Source: Oxalobacteraceae bacterium (GTDB lineage Bacteria; Pseudomonadota; Gammaproteobacteria; Burkholderiales; Burkholderiaceae_D). Taken from it: a stretch of 64,000 bases of DNA. The notes beneath the pieces were generated by a model that was given only the letters and a program-made list of their open reading frames with translations, did not search any database and was not told the DNA's origin. Shown one piece after another: positions 1 through 9,580 of this stretch (positions are counted from its first letter, which is position 1; every line of letters begins with the position of its first letter). The stretch spans positions 1 through 64,000 of the forward strand of contig CANFLV010000017.1 of NCBI GenBank assembly GCA_947448025.1. The letters are read 5' to 3'. The position numbers were made by a program, and so were the translations under genes.

Positions 1-140
1 CACATCCCTGCTGACTTTTTAAGGGATGTGGCGCGCAGGGGGGATACCTCTGACAGTCCAGCGTGGCACCGCCAGCGACCCAGCCGGATGGGGTTTTGAA
101 TCGGTCGCGCTTCAATGCCGGCCCCAGAGAAAGGGCTATC
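1..140 (+). repeat. Interspersed structured repeat, copy A (truncated by window edge)
   Basis: This stretch matches copies at 43219-43315 and 43391-43546 over most of its length, and a short inverted piece at 9711-9749. It opens with the inner part of a hairpin (arms 1-9 and 22-30, loop 10-21). The loop is identical to that of the 43391 copy. One stem pair differs between the copies, A-T here and C-G there, so pairing is kept. The left outer arm lies before the window. It ends 11 bases from the cheD stop and is antisense to that operon. Function is unknown. There is no T-run after the stem, so it does not look like an intrinsic terminator. Confidence 0.8.
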
Positions 141-151
141 TATCAAAGCTC

Positions 152-760
152 TCAGAACAAATCCACTTCACCACTACGCGCCATGCGCTTATTGAGCCGC
201 GTCGCATAATCCTGCTCGCGATTAGCCAGCGTATTGTTATTGAGCTGCTCGATTTTCTTGACCAGCACCCTGCCGCTGCGCGGAAAGTAATAGACCTTGC
301 GTGCATGGATGTCGTTGAGATCCTTGGCCAACACACGGATATTTTCAGCCTGCAGGTATTCGCACACAAAGGCCGCGTTGCGCTCACCGACATTGATCGA
401 ACTGAAGCCGCGCAGAACCGCACCGCCGCCAAAGACTTTCGCTTCGAGATTCTCGCGCCGCGCACCGGCCTTGATCAGTTCATTGATCAGCACTTCCATT
501 GCATACGAGCCGTAACGCATCGAGGCCGATACGGGACTGTCGGCGTCGCCGTTATATGGCAGCATGAAGTGGTTCATGCCGCCGATACCGGTGACGCGGT
601 CGCGCACGCAGGCCGAGACACAGGAGCCGAGCACGGTCACGATCAGCATGTCCTTGTGCGTGAAATAAAATTCCCCCGGCAGGATCTTTGCAGCGTCGCA
701 GTCAAAGGTGCGGTCATAGTAGACATTCGTCGCAAATTGCTCGTCGATGGCCGCACTCAT
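152..760 (-). CDS. cheD: Chemotaxis receptor glutamine deamidase CheD
   Basis: CheD deamidates glutamines in the methylation helices of chemoreceptors in the cytoplasm. The 202-residue protein has the family core, with LGSC giving the likely catalytic Cys47 and GGMNHFML giving His64. The start was set at 760 because it overlaps the cheR stop as ATGA; the open frame continues upstream but only inside cheR. The last residues read SGEVDLF, a tail closely matched by the 186-residue protein encoded at 50147-50707. In related bacteria cheR-cheD normally sits between the receptor and cheB; here the pair lies more than 40 kb from them. CheD identity is certain; the tail's role is inference. Confidence 0.95.
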   Translation of the reverse strand: MSAAIDEQFATNVYYDRTFDCDAAKILPGEFYFTHKDMLIVTVLGSCVSACVRDRVTGIGGMNHFMLPYNGDADSPVSASMRYGSYAMEVLINELIKAGARRENLEAKVFGGGAVLRGFSSINVGERNAAFVCEYLQAENIRVLAKDLNDIHARKVYYFPRSGRVLVKKIEQLNNNTLANREQDYATRLNKRMARSGEVDLF

Positions 761-1653
761 GCTGGCTTGTCCGGCGTGCCTTGCGCGCTCGCCAGCTGAT
801 ACACGGTCTTGCCGCGCAGGCGATAGGCATTCGACACATACAGGAAGTTTTCCGAATGGCCGGCAAACAGCCTGGCCTGCGGCTTCATCAAGGGCACGAA
901 TCGCGCGAGGATTTTTGCCTGTGTCGGCTTGTCGAAATAGATCATGACATTGCGACAAAAAATTACATCAAACTGGCCCGCGAGCGACCAGCGCTCGTCC
1001 AGCAGATTGAGCTGGCGAAAGCTGATCAACTTGCCCAACTCGGGTCGCACACGCACGAAACCTTCCTGCACGCCTTTGCCTTTGAGGAAAAAGCGCTTGA
1101 TGCGTGCATCGCTGACATTTTTTAACTGTTCAGTCTGGTAGACGCCTTGCTGCGCCGTGAGCAGGACATTGGTATCGATATCGGTAGCGATGATGCTCAC
1201 GGGCGGCGTGAGCGTATTAAAGACTTCGCATGCCGTCATGGCGATCGAATACGGCTCTTCTCCTGTCGAGCTGGCCGAGCACCAGATCGTCAGCGGCGCC
1301 GGCATGGCAGCGAGGTGTTCAGCAAGGATGGGGAAATGATGCGATTCACGATAAAACGAAGTCAGGTTCGTCGTCAGCGCATTCGTGAAGGCTTCCCATT
1401 CGGCCGCGTTCTGTCCCTGCTCGAGGCGCGCAAGGTAAGTCGCGAACGAGTCCATGCCTGTTGCGCGCAAACGCCGCGCAAGCCGGCTATAGACCATTTC
1501 ATGCTTACTCTCGGCCAGCGCGATGCCAGCGCGGCGATAAATCAAGGCGCGTACTTTTTCGAAATCCACCATCGTGAAGGCAAATTCCTTGAGGCCCTTG
1601 CTCGTCTGCGCCCTGTCGCGCGCTGTGTCCTTGCTGTCCGGTATTAGTTTCAC
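757..1653 (-). CDS. cheR: Chemotaxis protein methyltransferase CheR
   Basis: CheR transfers methyl groups from S-adenosylmethionine to receptor glutamates during adaptation. The 298-residue protein has the N-terminal helical CheR domain, then [13 protein letters not shown] near residue 91, the SAM-binding stretch [12 protein letters not shown] at 125-136 and [13 protein letters not shown] near 230. Length is normal. The GTG at 1653 has a GGGGAG stretch about ten bases upstream; an in-frame ATG at 1572 is the alternative, giving 271 residues that still hold the whole domain. It is translationally coupled to cheD. The receptor at 45375-47087 ends in EWEEF, the kind of tail that tethers CheR. 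Confidence 0.95.
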   Translation of the reverse strand: MKLIPDSKDTARDRAQTSKGLKEFAFTMVDFEKVRALIYRRAGIALAESKHEMVYSRLARRLRATGMDSFATYLARLEQGQNAAEWEAFTNALTTNLTSFYRESHHFPILAEHLAAMPAPLTIWCSASSTGEEPYSIAMTACEVFNTLTPPVSIIATDIDTNVLLTAQQGVYQTEQLKNVSDARIKRFFLKGKGVQEGFVRVRPELGKLISFRQLNLLDERWSLAGQFDVIFCRNVMIYFDKPTQAKILARFVPLMKPQARLFAGHSENFLYVSNAYRLRGKTVYQLASAQGTPDKPA

Positions 1654-1897
1654 GTTGACGATGCTCCCCTATTTTAAGCCAAGCATACGCAAGAGCATGA
1701 ACGCTGCAGCGGCAAAGAAGATAGCTTTTTGCCAGTCTGACCCGCGCTTAAAACTTGTGCGTGAGAGTGCAGCTGTCACTATTTTCAGAGGAATAGTTAA
1801 ACGCTACTTTAGTATTAAGTGCCATAATCGGCACCTGCCAAAAGCTGCTCGCGACCTTCACCGACAGTAGATAACTTTTTTAACACTTCCGGCAATC

Positions 1898-2551
1898 ATG
1901 CGACCCACGGCTCAAATACAAAAGATCAAAGTCCTGATCGCCGACGACCACGCCATCATGCGCGCAGGCCTTCGCCAAATCCTAGCCGATACGCCCAATA
2001 TCGCCGTCACCGGCGACACCGAAAGCGGCCTCGAAGCCGTACGCATGCACAGACTACGGCCAGTCGATGTGCTGCTGCTCGATATTTCAACGCCTGGCCA
2101 CGATGGACTTGATACGCTTAAACAGATCAAGAATGAATTCCCGCATCTGGCCGTGTTGATGCTGTCGATGCAGCACGAAGATCATTACGCGATTCGCACA
2201 CTGAAAGCCGGCGCTGCCGGATACCTCAGCAAACGCAGCGCGCCGGCCGAACTCGTCAAGGCGATCTGCGAGCTCGCCGCCGGCCGCACTTACATCAGCG
2301 CGGCCCTGGCGCAAAGTCTGGCAAAACAGCTGATTGAAAATAAAGACGGCCCCTTGCACGCTACCCTGTCCGATCGTGAATACCAGACCCTGATCATGAT
2401 CGCTTCAGGTAAATCAGTGTCCGATGTCGCCGCTACACTGACCCTGTCAGTAAAGACCATCAGCATGTACCGCTCGCGCCTGCTGGAAAAACTGAAATTG
2501 CGGCATAACGCAGAACTCACGCATTACGCCATCAAGCACCATTTGGTGTGA
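1898..2551 (+). CDS. NarL/FixJ-type response regulator with LuxR helix-turn-helix
   Basis: A 217-residue two-component response regulator. The receiver domain shows Asp16-Asp17, the phospho-acceptor Asp62 in LLLDIS and Lys112 in GYLSK. The LuxR-type DNA-binding domain covers about residues 155-215, with SVKTISMYRSRLLEKL as recognition region. No histidine kinase lies next to it, so partner and targets are unknown. It sits between cheR and the GGDEF gene, just before flagellin, which suggests a role in motility or the switch to sessile life. That role is inference from position. The start at 1898 is the only ATG that leaves the receiver intact; its ribosome binding site is weak. Confidence 0.9.
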   Translation: MRPTAQIQKIKVLIADDHAIMRAGLRQILADTPNIAVTGDTESGLEAVRMHRLRPVDVLLLDISTPGHDGLDTLKQIKNEFPHLAVLMLSMQHEDHYAIRTLKAGAAGYLSKRSAPAELVKAICELAAGRTYISAALAQSLAKQLIENKDGPLHATLSDREYQTLIMIASGKSVSDVAATLTLSVKTISMYRSRLLEKLKLRHNAELTHYAIKHHLV

Positions 2552-2670
2552 ATTTGTGATTTCAGGAACTGGGCCTGTTTCGCTGCGCTCTTCCACAGAC
2601 CATTGCTGCGGACGCGACCGTAGGATGGGTAGTGCAGGCACTGTACCTGCCGTTTCGCCGAGACTGATGC

Positions 2671-4260
2671 ATGCCCCAATTGCCAGAGAAAGCCAGCACT
2701 GAACAGTCGCTGGACTATGCCCGCGCCGCATTCCGCCTGCTGGTCACACGGCGCGTCGTGCCCACGCCGGAAGCTTACCGCCTGGCCTATGAAGAAGTCT
2801 CGGGCACGCCCCAGAAAACCAGCGCCGAATCACTGCTGACCACATTCGGCGTGCGCTGCCAGAGCGCGCACCCCGCACTGGCCGTCATAGGTGCAAACAT
2901 CTGTCGTGCCGTGGCTGCGCGCGACTGGGCCAGCTGCGACGAATATTTCACGACGCTGCATGGCTTTCTGGCGCGCTATGAAGAACCAGATGCACACGCC
3001 GGCGAGCGCGGCGTCTTCAAGGCCTTCCCGACCGCAGCCGAACGCCAGGCAGATTTGCTGCGCGGCCTGCTCAGTCGCACCCTCGGCGTGGCGCTGGCCT
3101 CACTGTTGCGGGACGCGCCGGCACTGGCCAAGGAAGCCAATGTGCTCGGCAACGTCATCCGCGACTCGACCAGTCACACCACGCTCGAAGACGCTACCGC
3201 GCGCCTGCGGCAGCTGTGCTTCAAGATCGAACTGTATGGCGGCGACAATACCGAACAGCAGGCACTGCTGCTGCGCCTGTTCGGCCTGCTGCTCGATAAT
3301 ATCGGTGAACTCATCGATGACGACGTCTGGATGCGCGGCCAGATTGCCATGATACGCACGCTCCTGTCGGGCACCATCAGCCACCGTGTACTCGATGATG
3401 CAGCGCGTAATCTGAAAGAGATCATCTATAAACAGAGCGTGCTGAAACAAGGCATCGCCGAAGCCCGCACGACCGTCAAGAAAACCATGCTGACCTTTAT
3501 CGACCAGCTTGACACGATCGTCACATCGAGCAGCGAACTTTCTTCAAAGATGGATACCTACTCGGCGCAGATCAGCAAAGCCAACGATATCGTCGCCATC
3601 AATGAAGTATTAAGCAAGCTCATGCAAGCCACGCGCGCGAGCCAGATCGATGCCGCGAAATCGCGCGACCAGATGCAGCGCGCGCGCCGTGAATTGCAGG
3701 ACGCCGAAGCACGGGTACAGAAAATCGAAGTCCAGCTCTCGCAGTTAAGCGAGCGCACACATCAGGACCCGCTCACAGGCAGCTTGAACCGGCGCGGTCT
3801 GGATGACATGCTCAAGCGTGAAATCGAACGCGCCGAAAAGCGCAAGCTGCCAGTCTGCCTGGCATTGCTGGCGATCGATGAGCTGCTGCCGGAAGCCTTC
3901 GCCAGCGATCCTGCGACCGCAGAAAAGATCCTCGTGCATCTGGTGCAGGTGGCCAGTGAAACGCTGCGTTCGATGGACATTGTCGGCCGCCTCGAGGGCC
4001 GTGAATTCCTGATCGTGCTGCCGGATACGAATATCGGCAATGCTGGCATGATCCTCACGCGCCTGCAGCGCCGGCTCACGGAGCGCTTTTTCATGCATGA
4101 GGAGACGCGCCTGTTCATCACGTTCTGCGCCGGGATTGTCTTGCGCGGACAGGGCGAGGACAGCAATGCCACCATCCGGCGAGCAGCCGAGGCACTGGCG
4201 CTGGCAAAAAGAGCGGGCAAAAATCATATTATCGTTGGCAAAAGTCTGTCCGAAAACTGA
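2671..4260 (+). CDS. Degenerate GGDEF-domain protein, possible c-di-GMP effector
   Basis: A 529-residue soluble protein. Residues 1-325 are helical with no family I recognise, residues 325-360 look like a coiled coil, and 362-525 form a GGDEF domain that begins with DPLTGSLNRRG. The catalytic loop reads EGREF at 442-446 in place of GGDEF, and the usual DxDxFKxxND segment is replaced by AIDELLPEAF. Both changes argue against diguanylate cyclase activity. The inhibitory-site motif RxxD (Arg433, Asp436) stands at the proper five-residue distance before the loop, so the domain may bind c-di-GMP as a receptor. It follows the NarL-type regulator by about 120 bases and precedes flagellin. Confidence 0.88.
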   Translation: MPQLPEKASTEQSLDYARAAFRLLVTRRVVPTPEAYRLAYEEVSGTPQKTSAESLLTTFGVRCQSAHPALAVIGANICRAVAARDWASCDEYFTTLHGFLARYEEPDAHAGERGVFKAFPTAAERQADLLRGLLSRTLGVALASLLRDAPALAKEANVLGNVIRDSTSHTTLEDATARLRQLCFKIELYGGDNTEQQALLLRLFGLLLDNIGELIDDDVWMRGQIAMIRTLLSGTISHRVLDDAARNLKEIIYKQSVLKQGIAEARTTVKKTMLTFIDQLDTIVTSSSELSSKMDTYSAQISKANDIVAINEVLSKLMQATRASQIDAAKSRDQMQRARRELQDAEARVQKIEVQLSQLSERTHQDPLTGSLNRRGLDDMLKREIERAEKRKLPVCLALLAIDELLPEAFASDPATAEKILVHLVQVASETLRSMDIVGRLEGREFLIVLPDTNIGNAGMILTRLQRRLTERFFMHEETRLFITFCAGIVLRGQGEDSNATIRRAAEALALAKRAGKNHIIVGKSLSEN

Positions 4261-4412
4261 ATTTTGCCGTCCCGCCTATCGACTATATCCAAGCAAACTG
4301 AAGTGCTTGCCGAAAAAATATCGTACTCAAGAATTCCCAAAGCTGCGTCGTAAGAGTCACTGCAAGGCTTGAACCGTAACGAGTCGAAGAAATTGAAACG
4401 CAAAAATAGCAT

Positions 4413-4439
4413 TCAACTTTTTCGAAATCGTGACGATAA
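4413..4439 (+). promoter_or_regulatory. Sigma-28 (FliA) type promoter of fliC
   Basis: TCAACTTT and GACGATAA are separated by 11 bases. The flagellar sigma consensus is TAAAGTTT-N11-GCCGATAA. The -10 element matches at seven of eight positions. It lies about 110 bases before the flagellin start, in the only long gap in this region, and fits late-gene control by the FliA encoded at 36894-37622. Confidence 0.75.
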
Positions 4440-4550
4440 ATAAAACAAGCAGCACGGTTCCTCACCCCTGGCACACATGCCATGACCGGGATACCGCGCT
4501 GATCAATTGCAAGCCTCAAACTACGTATCGCAACCTGACAGGAGCTCATC

Positions 4551-6077
4551 ATGGCCTCAGTAATCAACACCAATACTGCCTCACTCAACGCCCAGCGCAA
4601 CCTCACGACTTCGCAGGCATCACTGGCTACTTCCTTGCAGCGCCTGTCTTCAGGTTTGCGTATCAACAGCGCCAAGGACGACGCTGCCGGTCTGGCAATT
4701 TCAGACCGCATGACGAGCCAGATCAATGGCCTGAACCAGGCCGCGCGCAATGCCAACGACGGCATCTCGCTGACGCAAACAGCTGAGGGCGGACTCGCCA
4801 CGGCGACCGATCTGCTGCAGCGCATGCGTACCCTCGCCGTGCAATCGGCTAACGGCACGAACTCTTCGTCGGATCGCGCTTCATTGCAGCAGGAAGTCGG
4901 CCAGTTACAGCAGGAATTGAACCGCGTCGCCAATTCGACGCAGTTCAATGGCCAGAATGTCCTCGACGGCTCGCTCAACAATGCGCAATTCCAGGTCGGT
5001 GCGAATGCAAACCAGACGATCAATTTTTCGATCACCAGCGCCCAGGCCAGCGCCATCGGCAATAACGGCATCAAAGGCACCGCCGTCGGTAACGGCTCTG
5101 GCGCCTCCTCCTTTGCTGGTACCGTCGCCGGCACCATCGGCATCAATCAGAATGCCGCGCAAACCTTCACGATCCAGGGCAATGGCACGACCGCGACCGC
5201 CGCCTTTGCCGCTGCCGGCACCACCGCATTTTCGATGGCGCAGGGCGTCAATTCCTCCACAGGTACGACTGGTGTAACCGCTACTGCGGCGACCACCGCG
5301 ACCTTGGGCAGCTTCACTGCCGGCACGCAATCGCTGACCTTGCAAGGTGCACCTACGCCAGGTGGCGCCGCCAATCCAGTGACGATCACGGCGACGATGG
5401 CCACTGCCAATGACGTCGGCGGCCTCACTGCTGCCATCAATGCCCAGTCTGGCATCACCGGCATTACCGCTGTGGCCAACACGACCACTGGCAAGATCTC
5501 GCTCACGCAAGACAGCGGCCACGATATCGGCGTGACGAACAACCTCGTCGCAAATAACTCGACGACTATGCAAGGCAGCACCGGCACCGCCAAGGCACTG
5601 GTGCGCGGCGTCGCGGATGCAGCAGCGGTCGGTGACTCGATGACGGTCGGCGGCACGCTCTCCTTCAATTCGGCCAGCTCGTTCACCATCGGCACATCCG
5701 CTGCCGGTACCGTGTTCACGGCCGGCGCGAATTCCAGCGCATTGTCGTCGGTGGCCAGCATCAATGTCACCACCATGACCAACGGTGTACCGACTGGCTC
5801 GAATGACGCGCTGCAAGTCATCGATTCGGCCCTGAGCAAACTAAGCTCGGATCGTGCCTCACTGGGCGCGCTGCAGAATCGCTTCGGGACCACCATGAGC
5901 AATCTGCAAACTACGTCGGAAAACCTCAGCTCCGCCCGTAGCCGCATCCAGGATACGGACTTCGCTTCGGAAACGGCTAATCTGACGCGCGGCCAGATCT
6001 TGCAACAGGCCGGCACTGCCATGCTGGCACAGGCGAATGCCTTGCCAAATGGTGTGTTGAGCCTGCTGCGCGGTTAA
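4551..6077 (+). CDS. fliC: Flagellin
   Basis: The filament subunit, exported through the flagellar type III system and assembled under the FliD cap. The 508-residue protein starts [17 protein letters not shown] and ends in [13 protein letters not shown], the conserved terminal helices that form the D0/D1 core. Residues about 170-400 are a low-complexity Ala/Thr/Gly/Ser-rich variable region, surface-exposed in the filament. AGGAG lies just before the ATG. A sigma-28-type promoter lies upstream and a strong intrinsic terminator downstream, so most transcripts should be monocistronic. Only one flagellin gene is present in this window. Confidence 0.98.
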   Translation: MASVINTNTASLNAQRNLTTSQASLATSLQRLSSGLRINSAKDDAAGLAISDRMTSQINGLNQAARNANDGISLTQTAEGGLATATDLLQRMRTLAVQSANGTNSSSDRASLQQEVGQLQQELNRVANSTQFNGQNVLDGSLNNAQFQVGANANQTINFSITSAQASAIGNNGIKGTAVGNGSGASSFAGTVAGTIGINQNAAQTFTIQGNGTTATAAFAAAGTTAFSMAQGVNSSTGTTGVTATAATTATLGSFTAGTQSLTLQGAPTPGGAANPVTITATMATANDVGGLTAAINAQSGITGITAVANTTTGKISLTQDSGHDIGVTNNLVANNSTTMQGSTGTAKALVRGVADAAAVGDSMTVGGTLSFNSASSFTIGTSAAGTVFTAGANSSALSSVASINVTTMTNGVPTGSNDALQVIDSALSKLSSDRASLGALQNRFGTTMSNLQTTSENLSSARSRIQDTDFASETANLTRGQILQQAGTAMLAQANALPNGVLSLLRG

Positions 6078-6100
6078 TTCTGCTTCGACGGAAACCCTTG

Positions 6101-6136
6101 AATACCCGGACGGATTTTTCTTGTCCGGGTATTTTT
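6101..6136 (+). terminator. Rho-independent terminator after fliC
   Basis: An 11-bp perfect stem (6101-6111 with 6123-6133) around an 11-base loop, followed by more T residues. It begins 24 bases after the flagellin stop and ends just before the flaG ribosome binding site. Confidence 0.9.
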
Positions 6137-6155
6137 CAATTTGAAAGGAACTGCC

Positions 6156-6548
6156 ATGAATCCGCTGACCATCACGCCGATTGCCACCACGCCTGTAGTC
6201 ACACCGGACCAGCATGTCGCGCGCAGCGACCCTGCGGCACCGCCCCCGGCCGCGCCCGTACAAACCCATGCTGCCGTCACACCGATTGCGCCGACACCTT
6301 CAGCGGCAGAAGTCAAAGAGGCGCTGCAGACCATTAATTCCTCCATGCGCGAACTGTCGCGCAAACTGGAATTTTCGGTCGACCCCGACAGTGACCGCGT
6401 CATTGTGCGCATCGTCGACCAGCAAACCAGTGAAATCATCCGCCAGATGCCCACGCATGAAGCGCTCGATATCGCCAAGGCGATCGACAAGAACATCAAC
6501 AAGGCGGCACACAAGACTCAGGGCTTGCTCATCAGTCAAAAGGTCTGA
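6156..6548 (+). CDS. flaG: FlaG family flagellar protein
   Basis: A 130-residue FlaG-family protein. Members are encoded beside flagellin and fliD and influence filament length; the mechanism is not settled. Residues 1-50 are Pro/Ala/Thr-rich and probably disordered. The C-terminal 80 residues hold the conserved FlaG core, including FSVDPDSDRVIVRIVDQ and EIIRQMP. The ATG at 6156 is preceded by AAAGGAA; an in-frame TTG five codons earlier is less likely. The gene lies directly behind the fliC terminator, so it is expressed either by read-through or from its own weak promoter. Confidence 0.9.
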   Translation: MNPLTITPIATTPVVTPDQHVARSDPAAPPPAAPVQTHAAVTPIAPTPSAAEVKEALQTINSSMRELSRKLEFSVDPDSDRVIVRIVDQQTSEIIRQMPTHEALDIAKAIDKNINKAAHKTQGLLISQKV

Positions 6549-6594
6549 ATCCGGGCGTACTAGAGGGCTGCGAATAGTGCGATAAAAGCCCTTC

Positions 6595-6621
6595 TCAAGT
6601 CTGGATGGCCGCCGCCGATAA
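6595..6621 (+). promoter_or_regulatory. Sigma-28 (FliA) type promoter of fliD
   Basis: TCAAGTCT, 11 bases, then GCCGATAA, a perfect -10 element for flagellar sigma and a six-of-eight match at -35. It lies 72 bases before the fliD start and should drive fliD-fliS-fliT. Confidence 0.8.
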
Positions 6622-6693
6622 CAGCATATAGTCAAGCATCATCCGGGCCTCTGGTGCTGCGGATTTCTCATTCCAATTCATCAGGAGCAGCAA

Positions 6694-8703
6694 GTGGGCA
6701 TCTCCTCTCCCGGCATAGGCTCCAATCTCGACGTCAATGGCATCGTCACCAAGCTCATGCAGATCGAGAGCCAGCCGCTGCAAAACCTGGCCCAGAAAGA
6801 GTCGGGCGTGCAGGCGCGCCTGTCGGCCTTTGGCAATATCAGCAGCGCCCTGAATAATTTCCAGAGTGCGCTCGACGGCCTGAGCACGCCGGCCATGTTC
6901 AAGGCCTTGAGTGCGGTACCGGCCGACGCCGCAGTATTCACGGCGACCGCCAATGGCGATGCCGTGCCCGGCACTTATAACGTCAATGTGACCCAGCTGG
7001 CACAGGCACAGACGATCGCCGCAGCCGGCCAGGCGAGCACCAGCGCGACCATCGGCAGCGGCGTGGCCACGACACTTTCCTTCCAATTCGGCAGCATCAG
7101 CGGCGGCTCACTCGTCGATGGCTTGTACACTGGCGCCAGCTTCACGCAAGACGCCAGCCGCACCAGTGGCACGGTCAGCATCGGTACCAGCAATAATTCA
7201 TTGCAAGGCATACGCGACGCTGTCAATGCTGCCAATATCGGCGTCTCCGCGACCATCGTCGCCGACGGCAGCGCCATGCCGCAGCATCTGGTGTTCACGT
7301 CGACCGCTGGCGGCGCGAGTTCGAGCATGAAGCTCAGTGTCAGCGGCGACGCAGCTCTGCAAAACCTGCTGGCCTACGATCCGGCCAATACGCAGAACAT
7401 GGCGCAACGCACACTGGCGCAAAGCACGCTGCTTAACGTAAATGGCATCGCCGTCAGCAGCAATACCAATACCGTCACCGATGCGATCCAGGGCGTGACC
7501 CTGTCGGTGTCCAAGGCCGGCACCAGCGCACTGACCGTCTCGCGCAATACCTCGACCATCCAGACTGCGGCCAATGGCTTCGTCAAAGCCTATAACGACC
7601 TCAACAGCACGCTGTCAGGCCTGACCGCCTACAACGCCGCGACCAAAACAGCCGGACCGCTGATCGGTGACTCAACCGTGCAAACGATACAGTCGCAATT
7701 ACGCAAGACCCTGTCGTCGTCGCTGACCGGGCTCAACAGCAGCCTGATGAGTTTGCCGCAGGTCGGCATCACCTTTCAGCGCGATGGTAGCCTGGCGCTG
7801 GACGCGGCACGATTCCAGGCGGCGCTGACGACCAATGCCGAAGGCATAGGCGGTCTGTTCGCCACTGCCGGGAAAACGGCCGACAGTCTGCTTACCTTCG
7901 TCAGTTCCGGCACCGACACCAAGGCTGGCAGTTATCCAGTCAGCGTGACGGCGCTGGCGACGCGCGCTTCGGTGCTCGGCAATGTCGATCTGCGCGGGGC
8001 CAATACCGTCATTGCGGACGATACCCGCATCAACGTCACGCTCGACGGCACTAATGCGACGCTGGCACTCACGCCGGGCAGTTACACCGCTACGCAGCTG
8101 GCCTCGCTGGTGCAGTCGGCCATCAATGGCTCGAGCACGTTTTCGACGGCAGGCTCCACTGTCAGCGCGACCATCGATGGCAGCGGTTTTTTGAACCTGA
8201 CATCGAACCGTTATGGCGCAGTCTCGGGCGTGACGCTGGGCAGCGTCAGCGGCAGTCCGGTCTCGCTGCTCCAGGGTACGTCACCCTTAGCCACTGCCGG
8301 CATTGATGTCGCCGGCAGCATTGGCGGCATGCCGGCTACCGGCTCTGGACAATTTCTGAGTGCCGCGCTCGGCTCGGTCGCGGATGGCTTGAAGCTGCAA
8401 GTCAGTGGCGGCTTCATTGGCGCGCGCGGCAATATCGATTTTTCGCAAGGCTATGCCGATCGTCTCAATAAACTCGTCGATGGCTTTATCGGCAGTGGCA
8501 GCCTGATCGCTGGCAATAATGATGGTCTTAATCGCAGCATCAAGGATATCGGCAAGCAGCGCGATGCTTTGCAGCTGCGATTGGCCGACACGGAAAAGCG
8601 CTACCGCGCGCAATTCACGGCGCTCGACGTGGCCATCGGCAGCATGACGACCACGAGCACCTTTTTGACACAGCAGCTGGCGACGATACGCGCCCAATCC
8701 TAA
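6694..8703 (+). CDS. fliD: Flagellar filament cap protein FliD (HAP2)
   Basis: FliD forms the cap at the filament tip and guides flagellin insertion. The 669-residue protein begins GISSPGIGSNLDVNGIVTKLM, typical of FliD. The N-terminal domain runs to about residue 110 and the C-terminal domain holds YADRLNKLVDGF and ALDVAIGSMTTTSTFL near the end. The middle is long and Ser/Thr/Gly-rich, which puts the protein at the large end of the family. The start is GTG at 6694, with AGGAGCAGCAA upstream. The sigma-28-type promoter just before it marks it as a late gene, followed by its neighbours fliS and fliT. Confidence 0.97.
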   Translation: MGISSPGIGSNLDVNGIVTKLMQIESQPLQNLAQKESGVQARLSAFGNISSALNNFQSALDGLSTPAMFKALSAVPADAAVFTATANGDAVPGTYNVNVTQLAQAQTIAAAGQASTSATIGSGVATTLSFQFGSISGGSLVDGLYTGASFTQDASRTSGTVSIGTSNNSLQGIRDAVNAANIGVSATIVADGSAMPQHLVFTSTAGGASSSMKLSVSGDAALQNLLAYDPANTQNMAQRTLAQSTLLNVNGIAVSSNTNTVTDAIQGVTLSVSKAGTSALTVSRNTSTIQTAANGFVKAYNDLNSTLSGLTAYNAATKTAGPLIGDSTVQTIQSQLRKTLSSSLTGLNSSLMSLPQVGITFQRDGSLALDAARFQAALTTNAEGIGGLFATAGKTADSLLTFVSSGTDTKAGSYPVSVTALATRASVLGNVDLRGANTVIADDTRINVTLDGTNATLALTPGSYTATQLASLVQSAINGSSTFSTAGSTVSATIDGSGFLNLTSNRYGAVSGVTLGSVSGSPVSLLQGTSPLATAGIDVAGSIGGMPATGSGQFLSAALGSVADGLKLQVSGGFIGARGNIDFSQGYADRLNKLVDGFIGSGSLIAGNNDGLNRSIKDIGKQRDALQLRLADTEKRYRAQFTALDVAIGSMTTTSTFLTQQLATIRAQS

Positions 8704-8737
8704 TTTATTAATCTGGAAATTTTTCAGGAGAGTTTCA

Positions 8738-9151
8738 ATGTTTGGAGCGATGCAATACGGCGCCAGCGCTTATGCCCGCGTTGGTGTGGAAAACGGCGTG
8801 GCCGCCGCCACGCCACACCAGCTCATCATCATGCTGTTTGACGGCGCCCGCGTCGCACTCGCCGATGCGCAAACCTATATGGGCGCAGGCGACATTGCTG
8901 CGAAAGGCAAGGCGGTCTCCAAGGCCATCACGATCGTCGAAAATGGCTTACGCGCCAGTCTCGACAAATCCGTCGGCGGCGAGATCGCGGCCAATCTCGA
9001 TGCCCTGTATGTGTACATGGGAGAACGCATGGTGATGGGGAACCTGACCAATCAGGCGGCCATGCTGGAAGAAGTACGCCAGCTACTGGGCGAACTGAAA
9101 TCCGCCTGGGCCGACATCAAGCCGCAGCCGCCCGCCGCAGCTTCCGTATAA
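8738..9151 (+). CDS. fliS: Flagellar export chaperone FliS
   Basis: FliS binds the C-terminal helix of newly made flagellin in the cytoplasm and keeps it unfolded for export. The 137-residue sequence has the family signature ATPHQLIIMLFDGARVALADA near residue 25 and a four-helix-bundle pattern to the end. CAGGAGAG precedes the ATG. It follows fliD by 34 bases and precedes fliT by 12, so the three form one late operon. Confidence 0.96.
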   Translation: MFGAMQYGASAYARVGVENGVAAATPHQLIIMLFDGARVALADAQTYMGAGDIAAKGKAVSKAITIVENGLRASLDKSVGGEIAANLDALYVYMGERMVMGNLTNQAAMLEEVRQLLGELKSAWADIKPQPPAAASV

Positions 9152-9163
9152 GGTTGAACCAAC

Positions 9164-9499
9164 ATGAACGCACAAGAAATCATCGACCTGTATGAGCAAA
9201 TCGCCACGCTCACACGCCAAATGCTGGATGCTGCGCAACACGATGACTGGGACCGGCTGGTGGCACTCGAAGGCCAGACCGCGCAGCGCATTCAGAACTT
9301 GCGCATGCATTCGCCCGTATCCGGCTTGAGCGAACCGCTGCGCGAGCAAAAAGTGACGCTAATCCAGCGCATTCTTGCCGACGATCGCGCCATCCGCCAT
9401 TTGACTCAACCTTGGATGACGCGACTGACCGTACTCATCAACAGCACCGGCACCGAGCGCAAACTGTCGCACGCCTACCATGCCCTGCCCTCGTCCTGA
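9164..9499 (+). CDS. fliT: Flagellar protein FliT (FliD export chaperone)
   Basis: FliT-family proteins chaperone FliD and, in enteric bacteria, also dampen FlhDC activity. The 111-residue all-helical protein has the family pattern of WDRLVALEGQTAQRI near residue 30 and closing amphipathic helices. FliT is poorly conserved in sequence; position right after fliD-fliS is the strongest evidence. AAGG lies ten bases before the ATG. Whether it binds FlhDC in this organism cannot be told. Confidence 0.85.
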   Translation: MNAQEIIDLYEQIATLTRQMLDAAQHDDWDRLVALEGQTAQRIQNLRMHSPVSGLSEPLREQKVTLIQRILADDRAIRHLTQPWMTRLTVLINSTGTERKLSHAYHALPSS

Positions 9500-9580
9500 C
9501 AGGCCGGTCCATGGCGGCTGATGTGGGCGGTGTTCACGTCGTGGTGCCGATGGCAGCGACCAGCGCAATTCGTCACTGAC

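Noticed and set aside
26-799. Open frame of 257 codons on the plus strand across repeat A, cheD and the cheR end
   Set aside because: It lies antisense to the clear cheD and cheR genes and its first part is repeat sequence.
4283-5146. Open frame of 287 codons antisense to the flagellin 5' half and promoter
   Set aside because: It runs through the fliC promoter and ribosome binding site and has no recognisable features.
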